Source: Marinobacter sp. (GTDB lineage Bacteria; Pseudomonadota; Gammaproteobacteria; Pseudomonadales; Oleiphilaceae). From it: DNA of 64,000 bases. The stretch covers positions 89,535 to 153,534 of the forward strand of contig JAIUMV010000010.1 of assembly GCA_022565395.1 (NCBI GenBank), written 5' to 3'. Position 1 is the first letter of the stretch, and each line of letters begins with the position of its first letter. Below the pieces are notes generated by a model that saw nothing but the letters and a program-made list of their open reading frames with translations, was not told where the DNA came from and did no database searches. The translations under genes and the position numbers were made by a program. Below, piece by piece: positions 55,770 through 64,000 of this stretch.

Positions 55770-57374
55770 ATGCGACGCTGGAACGGCTGGGGTGACGACC
55801 AATTTAATCTTGAGCTGCCGCCTAACGGCAAACAGTTCCTTGCCGACCTGATAGGCACGACCGCGCCCTTACAGGACGTTAGCCTCGCCGACGTCATGAG
55901 CAAAGTCCCAGCCAGCCGCCTGCCCGATCACCCACTGATTACCACCGATGCGGAAACACGTATCCGCCATGCGCGAGGGCAAAGCCTGCCAGACTGGCTA
56001 GCCATGCGCAGCGGCGATTTTGGCCTGTTTCCAGATGGCGTAGCCTTCCCGGAAACAGATGAACAGGTGCGGGAGCTGCTGGATTTTGCCATTAGCAATA
56101 CCATTCATGTCATTCCCTACGGGGGTGGCACCAGTGTGGCAGGGCACATCAACCCTGAAGACCATGGCCAGCCCGTGCTGACCATCAGTATGAGCCGCAT
56201 GAACCGGCTGCTGGACCTGGACACGGAAAGCCAGATCGCCACCTTTGGCGCTGGCACACCCGGGCCCCTTGTTGAAGCGCAACTTAAGGCGCACGGCTAC
56301 ACACTGGGACACTTCCCGCAGTCCTTCGAACTTTCCACTCTTGGCGGCTGGGTTGCCAGCCGCTCCAGCGGCCAGCAATCCTTGCGCTATGGGCGTATCG
56401 AGCAGCTGTTTGCCGGTGGCACAGTGCAAACACTTAAGGGTGCCTGGGAGCTGCCCGCTATACCCGCCACCTCCGCAGGCCCAGACCTGCGGGAATGGTT
56501 TATGGGATCAGAAGGGCGGCTGGGCATAATCACCACCGTCAAGGTAAGGGTGTCTCCCGTTGCACCGCAGGAAAGCTTTCATGTGGTCTTCTTCCCCAGC
56601 TTTTCCGCCGCTAAACGGGCGACCCGCACACTGGTTCAGTCCCGGGTGCCGCTTTCCATGCTGCGAGTGAGCAACGCCACCGAAACCACCACGCAACTGG
56701 CATTGGCAGGGCACGAATCTCTGATCCGGCTGCTGGAGCGTTTCCTGAATTTCCGCGGCGCTGGCGAGGGTAAATGTATGGTCACCTTGGGCCTTACAGG
56801 CACAAAGGCCCAATGCCGAAGCGCCCTTCATCAACTGAAAGCCATTGTCCGTGACAATGATGGCGTTTATACCGGTACCCATTTGGGCAGGAAATGGGCG
56901 GAAAAGCGCTTCACCATGCCCTACCTGCGGGAAGCGCTGTGGCAACTGGGCTATGCCGTAGACACGCTGGAAACCTCCACCAACTGGGCCAATGTTGATA
57001 GCCTGATGGAGAAAATTGAAGGCAACCTGCGTGCAGGCCTGAAGAACAAGGGCCAGTCCGTGCACGTATTCACCCATCTCAGCCACTTCTACGGCCAGGG
57101 TTGCAGCCTGTATACCACCTATGTCTTTCCCGTGGCCGGCAGCTACGATGAAACTTTCGCTCACTGGCAACACCTTAAGCACACCACGTCCGAGATCATC
57201 GTCAACAATCAGGGCACCATCAGCCATCAACACGGTGTCGGCAAGGACCACGCACCCTATCTGCCGGTCGAAAAAGGCTCTCTGGGCATCTATGCCATTG
57301 AATCGCTGGTGCAGGCTTTTGATGAACAGGCCCTACTGAATCCAGGCACCCTGCTACCTCGCAAGGAGTCATAA
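55770..57374 (+). CDS. alkyldihydroxyacetonephosphate-synthase-like FAD oxidoreductase
   Basis: A 534-residue flavoprotein of the vanillyl-alcohol-oxidase fold. The N-terminus RRWNGWGDD is the opening motif of alkyl-DHAP synthases, the FAD loop is VIPYGGGTSVAG, then STLGGWVASRSSGQQSLRYGRIEQL, and the C-terminal FAD-oxidase domain ends with ISHQHGVGKDHAPYL, where animal AGPS has a SHHHGxG active-site pair. The order and length fit a bacterial AGPS relative rather than a lactate or glycolate dehydrogenase. It opens a three-gene set with a glycerol-3-phosphate dehydrogenase and a sugar kinase, so it probably handles a glycerol-phosphate-derived substrate. The product is inferred, not shown. Confidence 0.82.
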   Translation: MRRWNGWGDDQFNLELPPNGKQFLADLIGTTAPLQDVSLADVMSKVPASRLPDHPLITTDAETRIRHARGQSLPDWLAMRSGDFGLFPDGVAFPETDEQVRELLDFAISNTIHVIPYGGGTSVAGHINPEDHGQPVLTISMSRMNRLLDLDTESQIATFGAGTPGPLVEAQLKAHGYTLGHFPQSFELSTLGGWVASRSSGQQSLRYGRIEQLFAGGTVQTLKGAWELPAIPATSAGPDLREWFMGSEGRLGIITTVKVRVSPVAPQESFHVVFFPSFSAAKRATRTLVQSRVPLSMLRVSNATETTTQLALAGHESLIRLLERFLNFRGAGEGKCMVTLGLTGTKAQCRSALHQLKAIVRDNDGVYTGTHLGRKWAEKRFTMPYLREALWQLGYAVDTLETSTNWANVDSLMEKIEGNLRAGLKNKGQSVHVFTHLSHFYGQGCSLYTTYVFPVAGSYDETFAHWQHLKHTTSEIIVNNQGTISHQHGVGKDHAPYLPVEKGSLGIYAIESLVQAFDEQALLNPGTLLPRKES

Positions 57375-57379
57375 GCGGC

Positions 57380-58984
57380 ATGAGTGACGCTATGCTTGCC
57401 AGCCAGGAGCGCCTCCGGGCGTTGGGGCGGATCACGGCACCCGACGCTGATCTGGATATCCTAATCGTCGGCGGTGGCATTACCGGCGCAGGTATTGCCC
57501 ATTTGGCGGCCAGTCTTGGCCTCAAGGTCGCGCTGGTGGAGCAGCGTGACTATGCGTGGGGCACGTCCAGCCGCTCCTCCAAAATGGTTCATGGCGGCTT
57601 GCGCTACCTGGGCAGCGGCCAGCTTCGCCTGACCCGAGATGCGGTACGGGAGCGGGAGGCATTGATGAGCGCCCTACCCGGGCTGATCTACCCGCTGCAC
57701 TACCTGTTTCCCCATTATCGCAAGCGCTTTCCCGGCCCCCGCTTGTTTGGGCTGCTACTGACGGTCTATGACTGGATAGCCGGCCGGCGCAATCACGAGT
57801 TCAAGGGCCCGGGGGAAACGCTGCAATGGGCGCCGGGACTCAACCGTCAGTCCCTGCTGGGCGCCAGTCGTTTCGGCGATGCAGGCACTGACGATGCGCG
57901 TCTGGTAATGCGCATCCTGCAGGAAGCGCGTGCGCTTGGGGCTATCACCGCGAACTATGTGCGTGTGACAGGCATTGGCAACGGTGCTCCAAAACAGGCA
58001 ACCCTGCTTGATGAAATCACCGGCACCAGACACCTGGCGTTTGCCAAAGTGATCATCAACGCCACCGGTGCCTGGACTGACGAGTTGCGTACCCAGCTTG
58101 GCGGTAAACGGGAAATCAGGCCTTTGAGGGGCAGCCATCTCACCGTGCCCTTCTGGCAACTACCGGTTTCCTGTGCGGTATCCCTTTTTCATCCTCAAGA
58201 CCGGCGCCCGGTGTTTATCTTTCCCTGGCAAGGCGCAACCATTATCGGCACTACCGATCTGGATCATCGCCCGAACCTGGATGAAGAGCCTGGCATTACT
58301 GACGACGAGGTGGACTACCTGTTTGCATTGATGGATCACGCCTTCCCCGGCCATCAGGTCACCCGTGACAGCATTGTGTCCAGCTGGGCGGGCGTGCGCC
58401 CCGTTGTAAGCTCGGGTGATGACAAGGCGCCCTCCAAGGAAAAGCGGGAGCATGCCCTGTGGGATAATCAGGGCTTCATCAGTATTGCTGGCGGCAAACT
58501 GACCACCTACCGGCTGATTGCCCGGGAGGTGTTGCTCAAGGCCATGCCCTACCTGCCTGACCTGCAACGGGTCACCGCTTCGGCCGAGTTCACGAAGGTG
58601 CCTCAGCAGCTTTCACGCCCCGCCAACATCCCTTACCGCACCTGGCAGCGCCTTTGCGGTAGCTACGGCCCCGCACTGCCGGGTGTGCTGCAGGCAGGCT
58701 CCCCACAGCCTGTACCCGGCACCGACACCTTGTGGGCAGAGCTGTGTTGGGCTGCAAGCCAGGAAGATGTAGTGCATCTGGATGATCTCCTGCTCAGACG
58801 CACCCGCCTGGGGCTGATACTGCCAAAGGGTGGGGAGGCCCTGTTGCCCGCCCTGAAAGCTCATTGCGGTAAGGCACTCGGCTGGACTGAGAGCCAGTGG
58901 CACACGGAGACTCAACGCTACCGACACATCTGGCGCCAGGCCTATCACCTGCCCCAGTCTGCACAGGTAAAGCCCCATGGCTGA
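57380..58984 (+). CDS. glycerol-3-phosphate dehydrogenase/oxidase, GlpD-like
   Basis: A 534-residue FAD enzyme. LDILIVGGGITGAGIAHLAASLGLKVALVEQRDYAWGTSSRSSKMVHGGLRYL is the GlpD/GlpO FAD-binding and substrate region, seen here as the usual GGGITGAG motif and SSKMVHGGLRYL. The later TTDLDHR and ISIAGGKLTTYR motifs complete the family. GlpD passes electrons from sn-glycerol 3-phosphate to quinone, giving DHAP, the substrate of AGPS. The match to the gene before it therefore gives a simple pathway step. It overlaps the kinase gene by eight bases. Confidence 0.9.
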   Translation: MSDAMLASQERLRALGRITAPDADLDILIVGGGITGAGIAHLAASLGLKVALVEQRDYAWGTSSRSSKMVHGGLRYLGSGQLRLTRDAVREREALMSALPGLIYPLHYLFPHYRKRFPGPRLFGLLLTVYDWIAGRRNHEFKGPGETLQWAPGLNRQSLLGASRFGDAGTDDARLVMRILQEARALGAITANYVRVTGIGNGAPKQATLLDEITGTRHLAFAKVIINATGAWTDELRTQLGGKREIRPLRGSHLTVPFWQLPVSCAVSLFHPQDRRPVFIFPWQGATIIGTTDLDHRPNLDEEPGITDDEVDYLFALMDHAFPGHQVTRDSIVSSWAGVRPVVSSGDDKAPSKEKREHALWDNQGFISIAGGKLTTYRLIAREVLLKAMPYLPDLQRVTASAEFTKVPQQLSRPANIPYRTWQRLCGSYGPALPGVLQAGSPQPVPGTDTLWAELCWAASQEDVVHLDDLLLRRTRLGLILPKGGEALLPALKAHCGKALGWTESQWHTETQRYRHIWRQAYHLPQSAQVKPHG

Positions 58985-60533
58985 GCCGTTGATTCTGGCC
59001 ATTGATAACGGCACCCAAAGCGTGCGCGCCCTGCTGTTTGACCTTCAGGGAAATCTGGTGGGCAAAGGTAAGCAGGACATAGAGCCCTATTTTTCCGACC
59101 ATCCTGGTTGGGCGGAGCAGCATCCCGACTATTACTGGACCAGCCTCGGCCATGCCTGCGACAAATTGTGGGCCAGTTGCGATGCCCGACCTGCCGCAGT
59201 GCAAGGGGTCACAGTGACCACTCAACGCGGCACCGTGGTGTGTCTTGATGCATCGGGCAAGCCCTTGCGGCCTGCCATTATCTGGCTGGACCAGCGTCAT
59301 GCCGCTGTTGACGGACCGATTGGCGGCGGCTGGGATCTGCTATTCCGGGGACTAGGGCTCACCGATACCATTAACCGTTTCCGGGAAAAGACCGAGGCCA
59401 ACTGGATTCAGCAGCAGCAACCTGAAATCTGGCACCAGACCCGTCACTATCTGCTGCTTTCAGGCTACCTCAACTATCGCCTCACGGGCCGGCTGGTGGA
59501 CTCCATTGGCAGCCAGGTTGGCTATCTGCCCTTTGACTACCGGCGCCATCAATGGGCCGGTAAGCGTGACTTCAAGTGGCGTGCCATGCCGGTGCAACCA
59601 GATATGCTGCCACAGCTGGTACAGCCTGGCACACCGATTGGCCCCCTCACCCAGGAAGCAGCGCAACATATGGGCCTGCCCGCGGGCCTGCCGGTCATCG
59701 CAGCGGCCTCTGACAAGGCGTGTGAAATTCTTGGCTCGGGCGGGCTGACGCCGGATATCGGCTGTATGTCCTACGGCACCACCGCCACCATTAACAGCAA
59801 CACCCGCAAGTACATTGAGCCGACCCGATTCATGCCACCCTATCCGTCTGCCGTACCGCATCATTTCTGCACAGAGGTGATGATCTACCGGGGCTTCTGG
59901 ATGGTAAGCTGGTTCAAGAAGGAATTCGGTTTACGGGAGCAGCATATTGCAGACGAGCGGGGCATAGAGCCTGAGCAGCTGTTCGACGAATTAGTGACCA
60001 CAGTCCCGCCGGGCTCCATGGGTTTGATGTTGCAACCCTATTGGTCCCCCGGCGTACGGCAGCCCGGGCCGGAAGCAAAAGGGTCCATTATTGGCTTTGG
60101 TGATGTGCACACCCGCGCCCATATGTATCGGGCTATCCTGGAAGGCCTGGCCTATGCACTGCGGGAGGGCAAGGAGCGGATTGAGAAGCGCTCCGGCGTG
60201 GCGATGACCCGCCTGCGGGTGGCTGGCGGCGGTTCCCAGAGCGATGCGGCCATGCAACTGACAGCAGATATTTTCGGACTACCCGCAGAGCGACCCCACA
60301 CCTATGAAACATCGGGGCTGGGGGCTGCCATAGATGCCGCCGTGGGCCTGGGGCTACATGGGGATTTCGACCAGGCGGTGGCGGCCATGACGCGGGTGGG
60401 CCGGGTCTTCAACCCAGACTCTGGGACACAGGCACTCTATGATCGACTGTACCGGGAGGTCTACCTGAGCATGTACGGCCGCTTGCAGCCCCTTTATCGT
60501 AAGATCAGGGACATTACCGGCTACCCGCGATGA
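58977..60533 (+). CDS. FGGY-family carbohydrate kinase
   Basis: A 518-residue kinase of the FGGY family. AIDNGTQSVRALLFDLQGNLVGKGK is the N-terminal phosphate-1 motif (DNGTQS), HPDYYWTSLG and IIWLDQRHA follow, and the C-terminal GLAYALREGKERIEKRSG and RVAGGGSQSDAAMQLTADIFGLPAERP are the ATP-binding and FGGY signature regions. Glycerol kinase, xylulokinase and their relatives share this form; the substrate here is not identifiable but glycerol or an alkyl glycerol is favoured by the gene order. Last gene of the operon. Confidence 0.87.
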   Translation: MAEPLILAIDNGTQSVRALLFDLQGNLVGKGKQDIEPYFSDHPGWAEQHPDYYWTSLGHACDKLWASCDARPAAVQGVTVTTQRGTVVCLDASGKPLRPAIIWLDQRHAAVDGPIGGGWDLLFRGLGLTDTINRFREKTEANWIQQQQPEIWHQTRHYLLLSGYLNYRLTGRLVDSIGSQVGYLPFDYRRHQWAGKRDFKWRAMPVQPDMLPQLVQPGTPIGPLTQEAAQHMGLPAGLPVIAAASDKACEILGSGGLTPDIGCMSYGTTATINSNTRKYIEPTRFMPPYPSAVPHHFCTEVMIYRGFWMVSWFKKEFGLREQHIADERGIEPEQLFDELVTTVPPGSMGLMLQPYWSPGVRQPGPEAKGSIIGFGDVHTRAHMYRAILEGLAYALREGKERIEKRSGVAMTRLRVAGGGSQSDAAMQLTADIFGLPAERPHTYETSGLGAAIDAAVGLGLHGDFDQAVAAMTRVGRVFNPDSGTQALYDRLYREVYLSMYGRLQPLYRKIRDITGYPR

Positions 60534-60602
60534 CAAGCTCCGTCATCAACGAATGTACCCGAACCAGCCAAACGCTGGCTGATTCGGCACATTCTGAATG
60601 TG

Positions 60603-61133
60603 TTAGAAGAATACCGTCAGACCCAGGGAAATGCCGTCCAGCTTATAGTCGCTGGGGTCCACGTAGCGCATGTACTCAAGATTGGCAGACATCTCCCGGG
60701 TCAGCGCCAGATTGACACCAAGCCCGTAGGAAAAGTCGGATTCATCATCCTTGGTGGTGCCGGTCAGCGTCGGTGATTCCACCTCCACCCGCGTGAAACC
60801 CAATACCGCGTATGGCGTCGCCGGCGATTCGTTGACAAAGTTCAGGGTCGCATAACCACCAAAGAAAGAGGTGATCTCAACATTGGAGTCATCCTTTACC
60901 CCAACCCCGGCACGCGCCTCAACGCCAAAAAACGGCGTGACCATAGCACCTACCTTGGCGGACAAGGTCCCGAGGTTCAGATCACTGCCGCCGGAAGGCT
61001 TCAATTTGAAGAACGTGTAGTTACCGCCGGCATACAGCCCACCAACACCGGACTTATAGATATCTGCCTGCACAGGCATTGCCAGGGTCGCGGCTACCGC
61101 CGCCAAAGCCAGCATCTTGGGTCGCATATTCAT
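60603..61133 (-). CDS. small outer-membrane beta-barrel protein
   Basis: A 176-residue protein with a cleavable signal peptide (MNMRPKMLALAAVAATLAMPVQA). The mature part shows repeating amphipathic strands (GGLYAGGNYTFFKLKP, FFGVEARAGVGVKDD, FSYGLGVNLALTREM) and ends in a phenylalanine (LGLTVFF), the standard outer-membrane insertion signal. It is of the OmpA-like/opacity 8-strand type. AAGGAG precedes the ATG. It is divergent from the pxp operon across 171 bases. Confidence 0.85.
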   Translation of the reverse strand: MNMRPKMLALAAVAATLAMPVQADIYKSGVGGLYAGGNYTFFKLKPSGGSDLNLGTLSAKVGAMVTPFFGVEARAGVGVKDDSNVEITSFFGGYATLNFVNESPATPYAVLGFTRVEVESPTLTGTTKDDESDFSYGLGVNLALTREMSANLEYMRYVDPSDYKLDGISLGLTVFF

Positions 61134-61304
61134 AAAAACTCCTTACTCTGAAATGAACATTACCAGTGGACTCATCATTGCACCAAGCAGGGGCAAACTG
61201 CCACTAACCATAGCCTGTTTACGCTATTTTTACATCGCCGTTCTACTTCTCCCTCGCTTTCCGTTGGTTACAGCACCGGTTATCCTTGATCCATGGAGGT
61301 ACCA

Positions 61305-62042
61305 ATGAAACTGAACTGCGATTTGGGTGAAAGCTACGGCCCCTGGGTTATGGGGTGTGATGAAGCCGTAATGCCCTATATTCATCAGGCTAATGTGGCT
61401 TGCGGCTTTCACGCCTCAGACCCTGACACCATGGCCCGCACCGTCGCCCTGGCCACCCGCTACGGCGTAACCATAGGGGCACACCCCGCCTATCATGACC
61501 TGGTAGGGTTCGGACGGCGCTCCATTCCCCATACGGGAGCGCAGGTGCAAGCCCTCATCTGGTACCAGGCCGGCGCCCTGTCAGGCATTTGCCGGGCCCA
61601 GGGCGTGGACATTGGCTATATCAAGCCCCATGGCGCACTCTACAACGACATGATGAGAGATGAGCCACTGCTGCGAGCAGTGCTAGAGGCGGCCGCGATG
61701 TTCCGCAAGAATTTGCCAGTGGTGCTGGCCGCCACTCCCCGCTGGCAACAACACCAGACCCTCGCCGCCGAGTATGGCGTGCCGGTATGGTTTGAAGCCT
61801 TCGCTGACCGGGCCTACGACGATACCGGTGCGCTGGTGCCACGCACACAACCTGGCGCCGTATACCATGACCCGGAAGCAATACTGGAGCAGGCCCTGAG
61901 CCTGCACCACAAGAAAGGACTTCGGAGCATTACCGGTACCTGGCTTGAGCTGCCCTCAGACACCCTCTGTGTGCACGGCGACAACGAGCGATCCGTCGCT
62001 GTTGTCGCAAGAATACGAAGCGCCCTGGAGGGCCGGCCTTGA
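61305..62042 (+). CDS. pxpA: 5-oxoprolinase subunit A (LamB/YcsF family)
   Basis: A 245-residue protein of the LamB/YcsF family. The opening MKLNCDLGESYGPW, QANVACGFHASDPDTMART and IGAHPAYHDLVGFGRR and YIKPHGALYND are diagnostic. PxpA, PxpB and PxpC together cleave 5-oxoproline to glutamate with ATP, repairing a spontaneous glutamine by-product. The ATG at 61305 follows GGAGG; an upstream in-frame ATG overlaps that ribosome-binding site. It overlaps pxpB by four bases. Confidence 0.93.
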   Translation: MKLNCDLGESYGPWVMGCDEAVMPYIHQANVACGFHASDPDTMARTVALATRYGVTIGAHPAYHDLVGFGRRSIPHTGAQVQALIWYQAGALSGICRAQGVDIGYIKPHGALYNDMMRDEPLLRAVLEAAAMFRKNLPVVLAATPRWQQHQTLAAEYGVPVWFEAFADRAYDDTGALVPRTQPGAVYHDPEAILEQALSLHHKKGLRSITGTWLELPSDTLCVHGDNERSVAVVARIRSALEGRP

Positions 62043-62707
62043 AGGTAGAGCGGCTGAACGAAGACAGCCTGCTGATCACCTTGGGTGACTGTATTGATGA
62101 GACCCTGCTGCCCCGTATAACGGCCATCGCCACACAATTGCGTCAGCAGTGGGGCGCGGCCCTGGTGGAGCTGGTGCCCGCCTATACCACCCTGTTAGTG
62201 GTGTTCGATCCCTGGCTGGCAGATGCGGACATGCTGACCGCCAGTATCCGCCGCTACGACCACCAGGCCAGTACCCGGCCATGTGAAGAACGTACCGTCG
62301 AACTCCCCGTTTACTATGACTCCAGCGTTGCCCCCGACCTGGAAGATGTAGCCAGGCGCTGCCAGATGGACATTGCCGGGATCATCGCCCTGCACAGTCA
62401 AAGCACCTACCGGGTTTTCGCCATAGGCTTCAGCCCGGGATTTGCCTTTATGGGCACGCTGCATCCGGCCCTAAGCCTGCCCAGGCTTGCCACACCCAGG
62501 GCACAGGTACCAGCAGGCAGTGTGGCCATCGCCAACCAGCAGACCGCCATCTACCCCCAGTCGACGCCGGGGGGCTGGCACATCATTGGCCGCAGCCCTG
62601 CGCAGCTGTTCTCTGCTGACCGCCTGTCCAGGCTGCAGGTGGGTGATCAGGTGCGCTTTCAGCCTGTGGATAGGGCAACCTACCTGGCCTTGGGCGGTTT
62701 GGCATGA
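62039..62707 (+). CDS. pxpB: 5-oxoprolinase subunit B (allophanate hydrolase subunit 1 family)
   Basis: A 222-residue protein of the KipI/allophanate hydrolase 1 family. TYRVFAIGFSPGFAFMGTL, LPRLATPRAQVPAGSVAIANQQTAIYP and STPGGWHIIGRSP are the conserved cyclophilin-like core. It acts with PxpA and PxpC as 5-oxoprolinase. The start is a TTG overlapping the pxpA stop. It overlaps pxpC by four bases. Confidence 0.92.
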   Translation: MKVERLNEDSLLITLGDCIDETLLPRITAIATQLRQQWGAALVELVPAYTTLLVVFDPWLADADMLTASIRRYDHQASTRPCEERTVELPVYYDSSVAPDLEDVARRCQMDIAGIIALHSQSTYRVFAIGFSPGFAFMGTLHPALSLPRLATPRAQVPAGSVAIANQQTAIYPQSTPGGWHIIGRSPAQLFSADRLSRLQVGDQVRFQPVDRATYLALGGLA

Positions 62708-63654
62708 ACTTTCTGAAAATCATCAGCCCCGGCCCTCGTACCAGCGTGCAGGACAACGGGCGCCATGGCTACGGCCACCACGGGCTGGCCACAGGTGGCG
62801 CAGCAGATCGGCATGCCTACGGGTGGGCCAATAAACTGTTGGACAACCCCGTTAACGCGGCTTGCCTGGAAATTACCCTTGGCCCCTTCCTGGCAGAATT
62901 CCAGGCCCCCACCACCATCGCCATCTGCGGTGCACAGGCTGCTGTCCACCTGAATGACCACCCCGTGCCCTGCTGGCAAAGCATTCCTGTTAACGCCGGT
63001 GACAGACTCGCTCTGGGCACTGCAGAATCCGGCTTGCTCACTTATCTCGCGGTACAGGGCGGCTGGCAGACCCATGAATGGCTCCGTAGCCGCAGCGTCG
63101 TCGCCCGGGAAGCACTGCCACAACTGCGCCTGATCGCCACCGGCGATGAGCTTGCCTACAACAGTACCACCAGCCCCCAGCCCCGGCGCGCAGTACCAGC
63201 GGACTACAGACCTGACTATTCGTTGCCCCTGACGTTAGGCTTAATGCCAGCTTATCAATACAACCGCTTTACCGCTGACAGCCAGTTGCAGCTGTTAAAT
63301 CGTGAGTACCGGGTGTCGCCCCGATGCGACCGCATGGGCTATCAGCTTCTCGGGCCGCTGCTCGAGGCGGACCCTGCAGGCATCCTTTCAGAGGGTATCG
63401 CCTATGGTGCCGTGCAGGTGCCGCCTGACGGCCAGCCTTTCATCCTGCTGCGAGACCGGCAGACCATCGGCGGATACCCCAAGCTGGGCTGTATACGCGC
63501 CCTTGATGCCGACCAACTCAGCCAGCGCCGGCCCGGCCAGGCAATCTATTTCAAACTGACACACCCCAGGGATGCCCACGCTGCGGCCCTTCTACAACAT
63601 CGCTTCTTTACGCAGACCCACTGGCAACCCGACGGCACCCTGCGCTGGCGCTGA
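62704..63654 (+). CDS. pxpC: 5-oxoprolinase subunit C (biotin-dependent carboxyltransferase family)
   Basis: A 316-residue protein of the KipA/allophanate hydrolase 2 family. LKIISPGPRTSVQDNGRHGYGHHGL opens the fold (the GPxTSVQDxGRxG motif), and SPRCDRMGYQLLGPLLE and ILSEGIAYGAVQVPPDGQPFILLRDRQTIGGYPKLG are typical. It completes the PxpABC set. A stop at 63654 is followed by a 149-base gap before tRNA-Ser. Confidence 0.92.
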   Translation: MNFLKIISPGPRTSVQDNGRHGYGHHGLATGGAADRHAYGWANKLLDNPVNAACLEITLGPFLAEFQAPTTIAICGAQAAVHLNDHPVPCWQSIPVNAGDRLALGTAESGLLTYLAVQGGWQTHEWLRSRSVVAREALPQLRLIATGDELAYNSTTSPQPRRAVPADYRPDYSLPLTLGLMPAYQYNRFTADSQLQLLNREYRVSPRCDRMGYQLLGPLLEADPAGILSEGIAYGAVQVPPDGQPFILLRDRQTIGGYPKLGCIRALDADQLSQRRPGQAIYFKLTHPRDAHAAALLQHRFFTQTHWQPDGTLRWR

Positions 63655-63735
63655 CCCTTTTTCGAGGTTCCCCGGCAAACTGTTGAACGCCCCGGCCCTG
63701 GCCTTTAAGACCGCAAACAAATTGCATTCAAGGTG

Positions 63736-63764
63736 TTGCGAATCCCCCGGAAAACCATTAAAGT
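63736..63764 (+). promoter_or_regulatory. sigma-70 promoter of tRNA-Ser
   Basis: TTGCGA (63736-63741) and TAAAGT (63759-63764) are 17 bases apart. The GC-rich segment after the -10 (TGCGCCCTC) is the usual discriminator of stable-RNA promoters under stringent control. Confidence 0.6.
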
Positions 63765-63803
63765 TTGCGCCCTCAGATCAAGTCACCGATCTGAACGGTT
63801 TCA

Positions 63804-63894
63804 GGAGAGGTGTCCGAGTGGCTGAAGGAGCACGCCTGGAAAGTGTGTATACGTTAATAGCGTATCGAGGGTTCGAATCCCTCCCTCTCCGCCA
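63804..63894 (+). tRNA. tRNA-Ser (anticodon GGA)
   Basis: A class II tRNA of 91 bases: acceptor GGAGAGG pairs with CCTCTCC, the anticodon loop CTGGAAA gives anticodon GGA, a long variable arm (TGTATACGTTAATAGCGTA) follows, GGTTCGAATCC forms the T-arm, and CCA is encoded. Confidence 0.97.
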
Positions 63895-63898
63895 ATAC

Positions 63899-63929
63899 AA
63901 AACCCCAGCAGCAATGCTGGGGTTTTTTA
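63899..63929 (+). terminator. rho-independent terminator of tRNA-Ser
   Basis: AACCCCAGCA pairs with TGCTGGGGTT around a four-base loop (GCAA), followed by TTTTAT. It begins five bases after the tRNA. Confidence 0.93.
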
Positions 63930-63950
63930 TTGGCGCAAGGGTGGGTAGAA

Positions 63951-63988
63951 GAACCCTCGCGGGTTCGACCGGAGGCTGCAGCGCAGCC
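63951..63988. repeat. two adjacent palindromes near the right end, REP-like
   Basis: GAACCC-TCGC-GGGTTC (63951-63966) is followed by GGCTGC-AGC-GCAGCC (63974-63988). Their dense spacing behind a tRNA terminator looks like a repetitive extragenic element, but the window ends 12 bases later, so its extent cannot be seen. Confidence 0.4.
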
Positions 63989-64000
63989 GGAGGAACGTCG

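Noticed and set aside
63804..64000. Integrated element at the tRNA-Ser 3' end
   Set aside because: No integrase and no repeated tRNA end is visible inside the window; only 106 bases remain to the right.

Overview
The window is a gene-dense stretch of a proteobacterial chromosome with moderately high GC and short intergenic gaps. It contains no insertion sequence, integrase, prophage or CRISPR array. Several features point to a marine heterotrophic gammaproteobacterium, and a Marinobacter-like organism is my best guess by inference (no search was run). They are the cioAB-cydDC operon, ETF/ETF-QO with a PsrA-type operator, Pseudomonas-type RssB/RssC, a TIGR02647 protein, polyhydroxyalkanoate (PHA)-type regulator and phasin genes, pxpABC, and a BigR/persulfide operon.

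Layout. 1-5.7 kb: a truncated COG3146 protein, a methyltransferase overlapping an FAD oxidoreductase, the NfeD/SPFH membrane pair, a MipA-like outer-membrane protein, dodecin and a GIY-YIG protein. 5.9-11.5 kb: a periplasmic binding-protein-like gene, a TIGR02647 protein, a large DUF6351 lipoprotein behind a textbook CRP/Vfr site, a 9-bp tandem repeat, a membrane histidine-box hydroxylase-like gene, a membrane-anchored aspartic protease and tRNA-Leu(TAA). 11.6-18.2 kb: a methyltransferase and the bd-type quinol oxidase with its CydDC assembly exporter. 18.4-24.3 kb: a seven-gene operon with four DUF1538 membrane domains (one fused pair, one split pair), two divergent P-II-like proteins, a CBS-domain protein and a CPA2 cation:proton antiporter. 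This is the least explained and most interesting system here. 24.3-28.3 kb: a saccharopine-dehydrogenase-like reductase, two small membrane-anchored coiled-coil proteins, a voltage-gated channel with a calcium-type filter, and a DUF2459 protein.

28.4-32.1 kb: etfBA and, divergently, ETF-QO, which together carry electrons from acyl-CoA dehydrogenases to quinone; a perfect 20-bp palindrome lies between them. 32.2-40.4 kb: slyD, DUF1285, radical SAM, sixA, gpsA, the STAS/PP2C pair, an HD hydrolase and a renalase-like oxidoreductase. 40.5-47.3 kb: an eight-gene, overlapping lipid-modification operon (desaturase, SnoaL-like, SDR, COG2907 FAD protein, DUF1365, cyclopropane synthase-like, DUF2878, exported protein). 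47.4-49.3 kb: exonuclease III, a PhaD-like regulator and a phasin. 49.5-54 kb: a candidate small RNA followed by a BigR-regulated sulfide/persulfide operon ending in a SulP transporter. 54-55.4 kb: ferrochelatase and an overlapping antisense small gene. 55.8-60.5 kb: a three-gene operon joining an alkyl-DHAP-synthase-like flavoprotein, a glycerol-3-phosphate dehydrogenase and an FGGY kinase. 60.6-64 kb: a small beta-barrel protein, the 5-oxoprolinase operon pxpABC and tRNA-Ser(GGA).

Lipid, glycerol-phosphate and fatty-acid electron transfer genes recur (ETF system, gpsA, CFA cluster, AGPS/GlpD cluster, PHA genes), which fits an organism living on lipids or hydrocarbons. Where several starts are possible, the coordinates use the one best supported by a ribosome-binding site or by overlap with the upstream gene.
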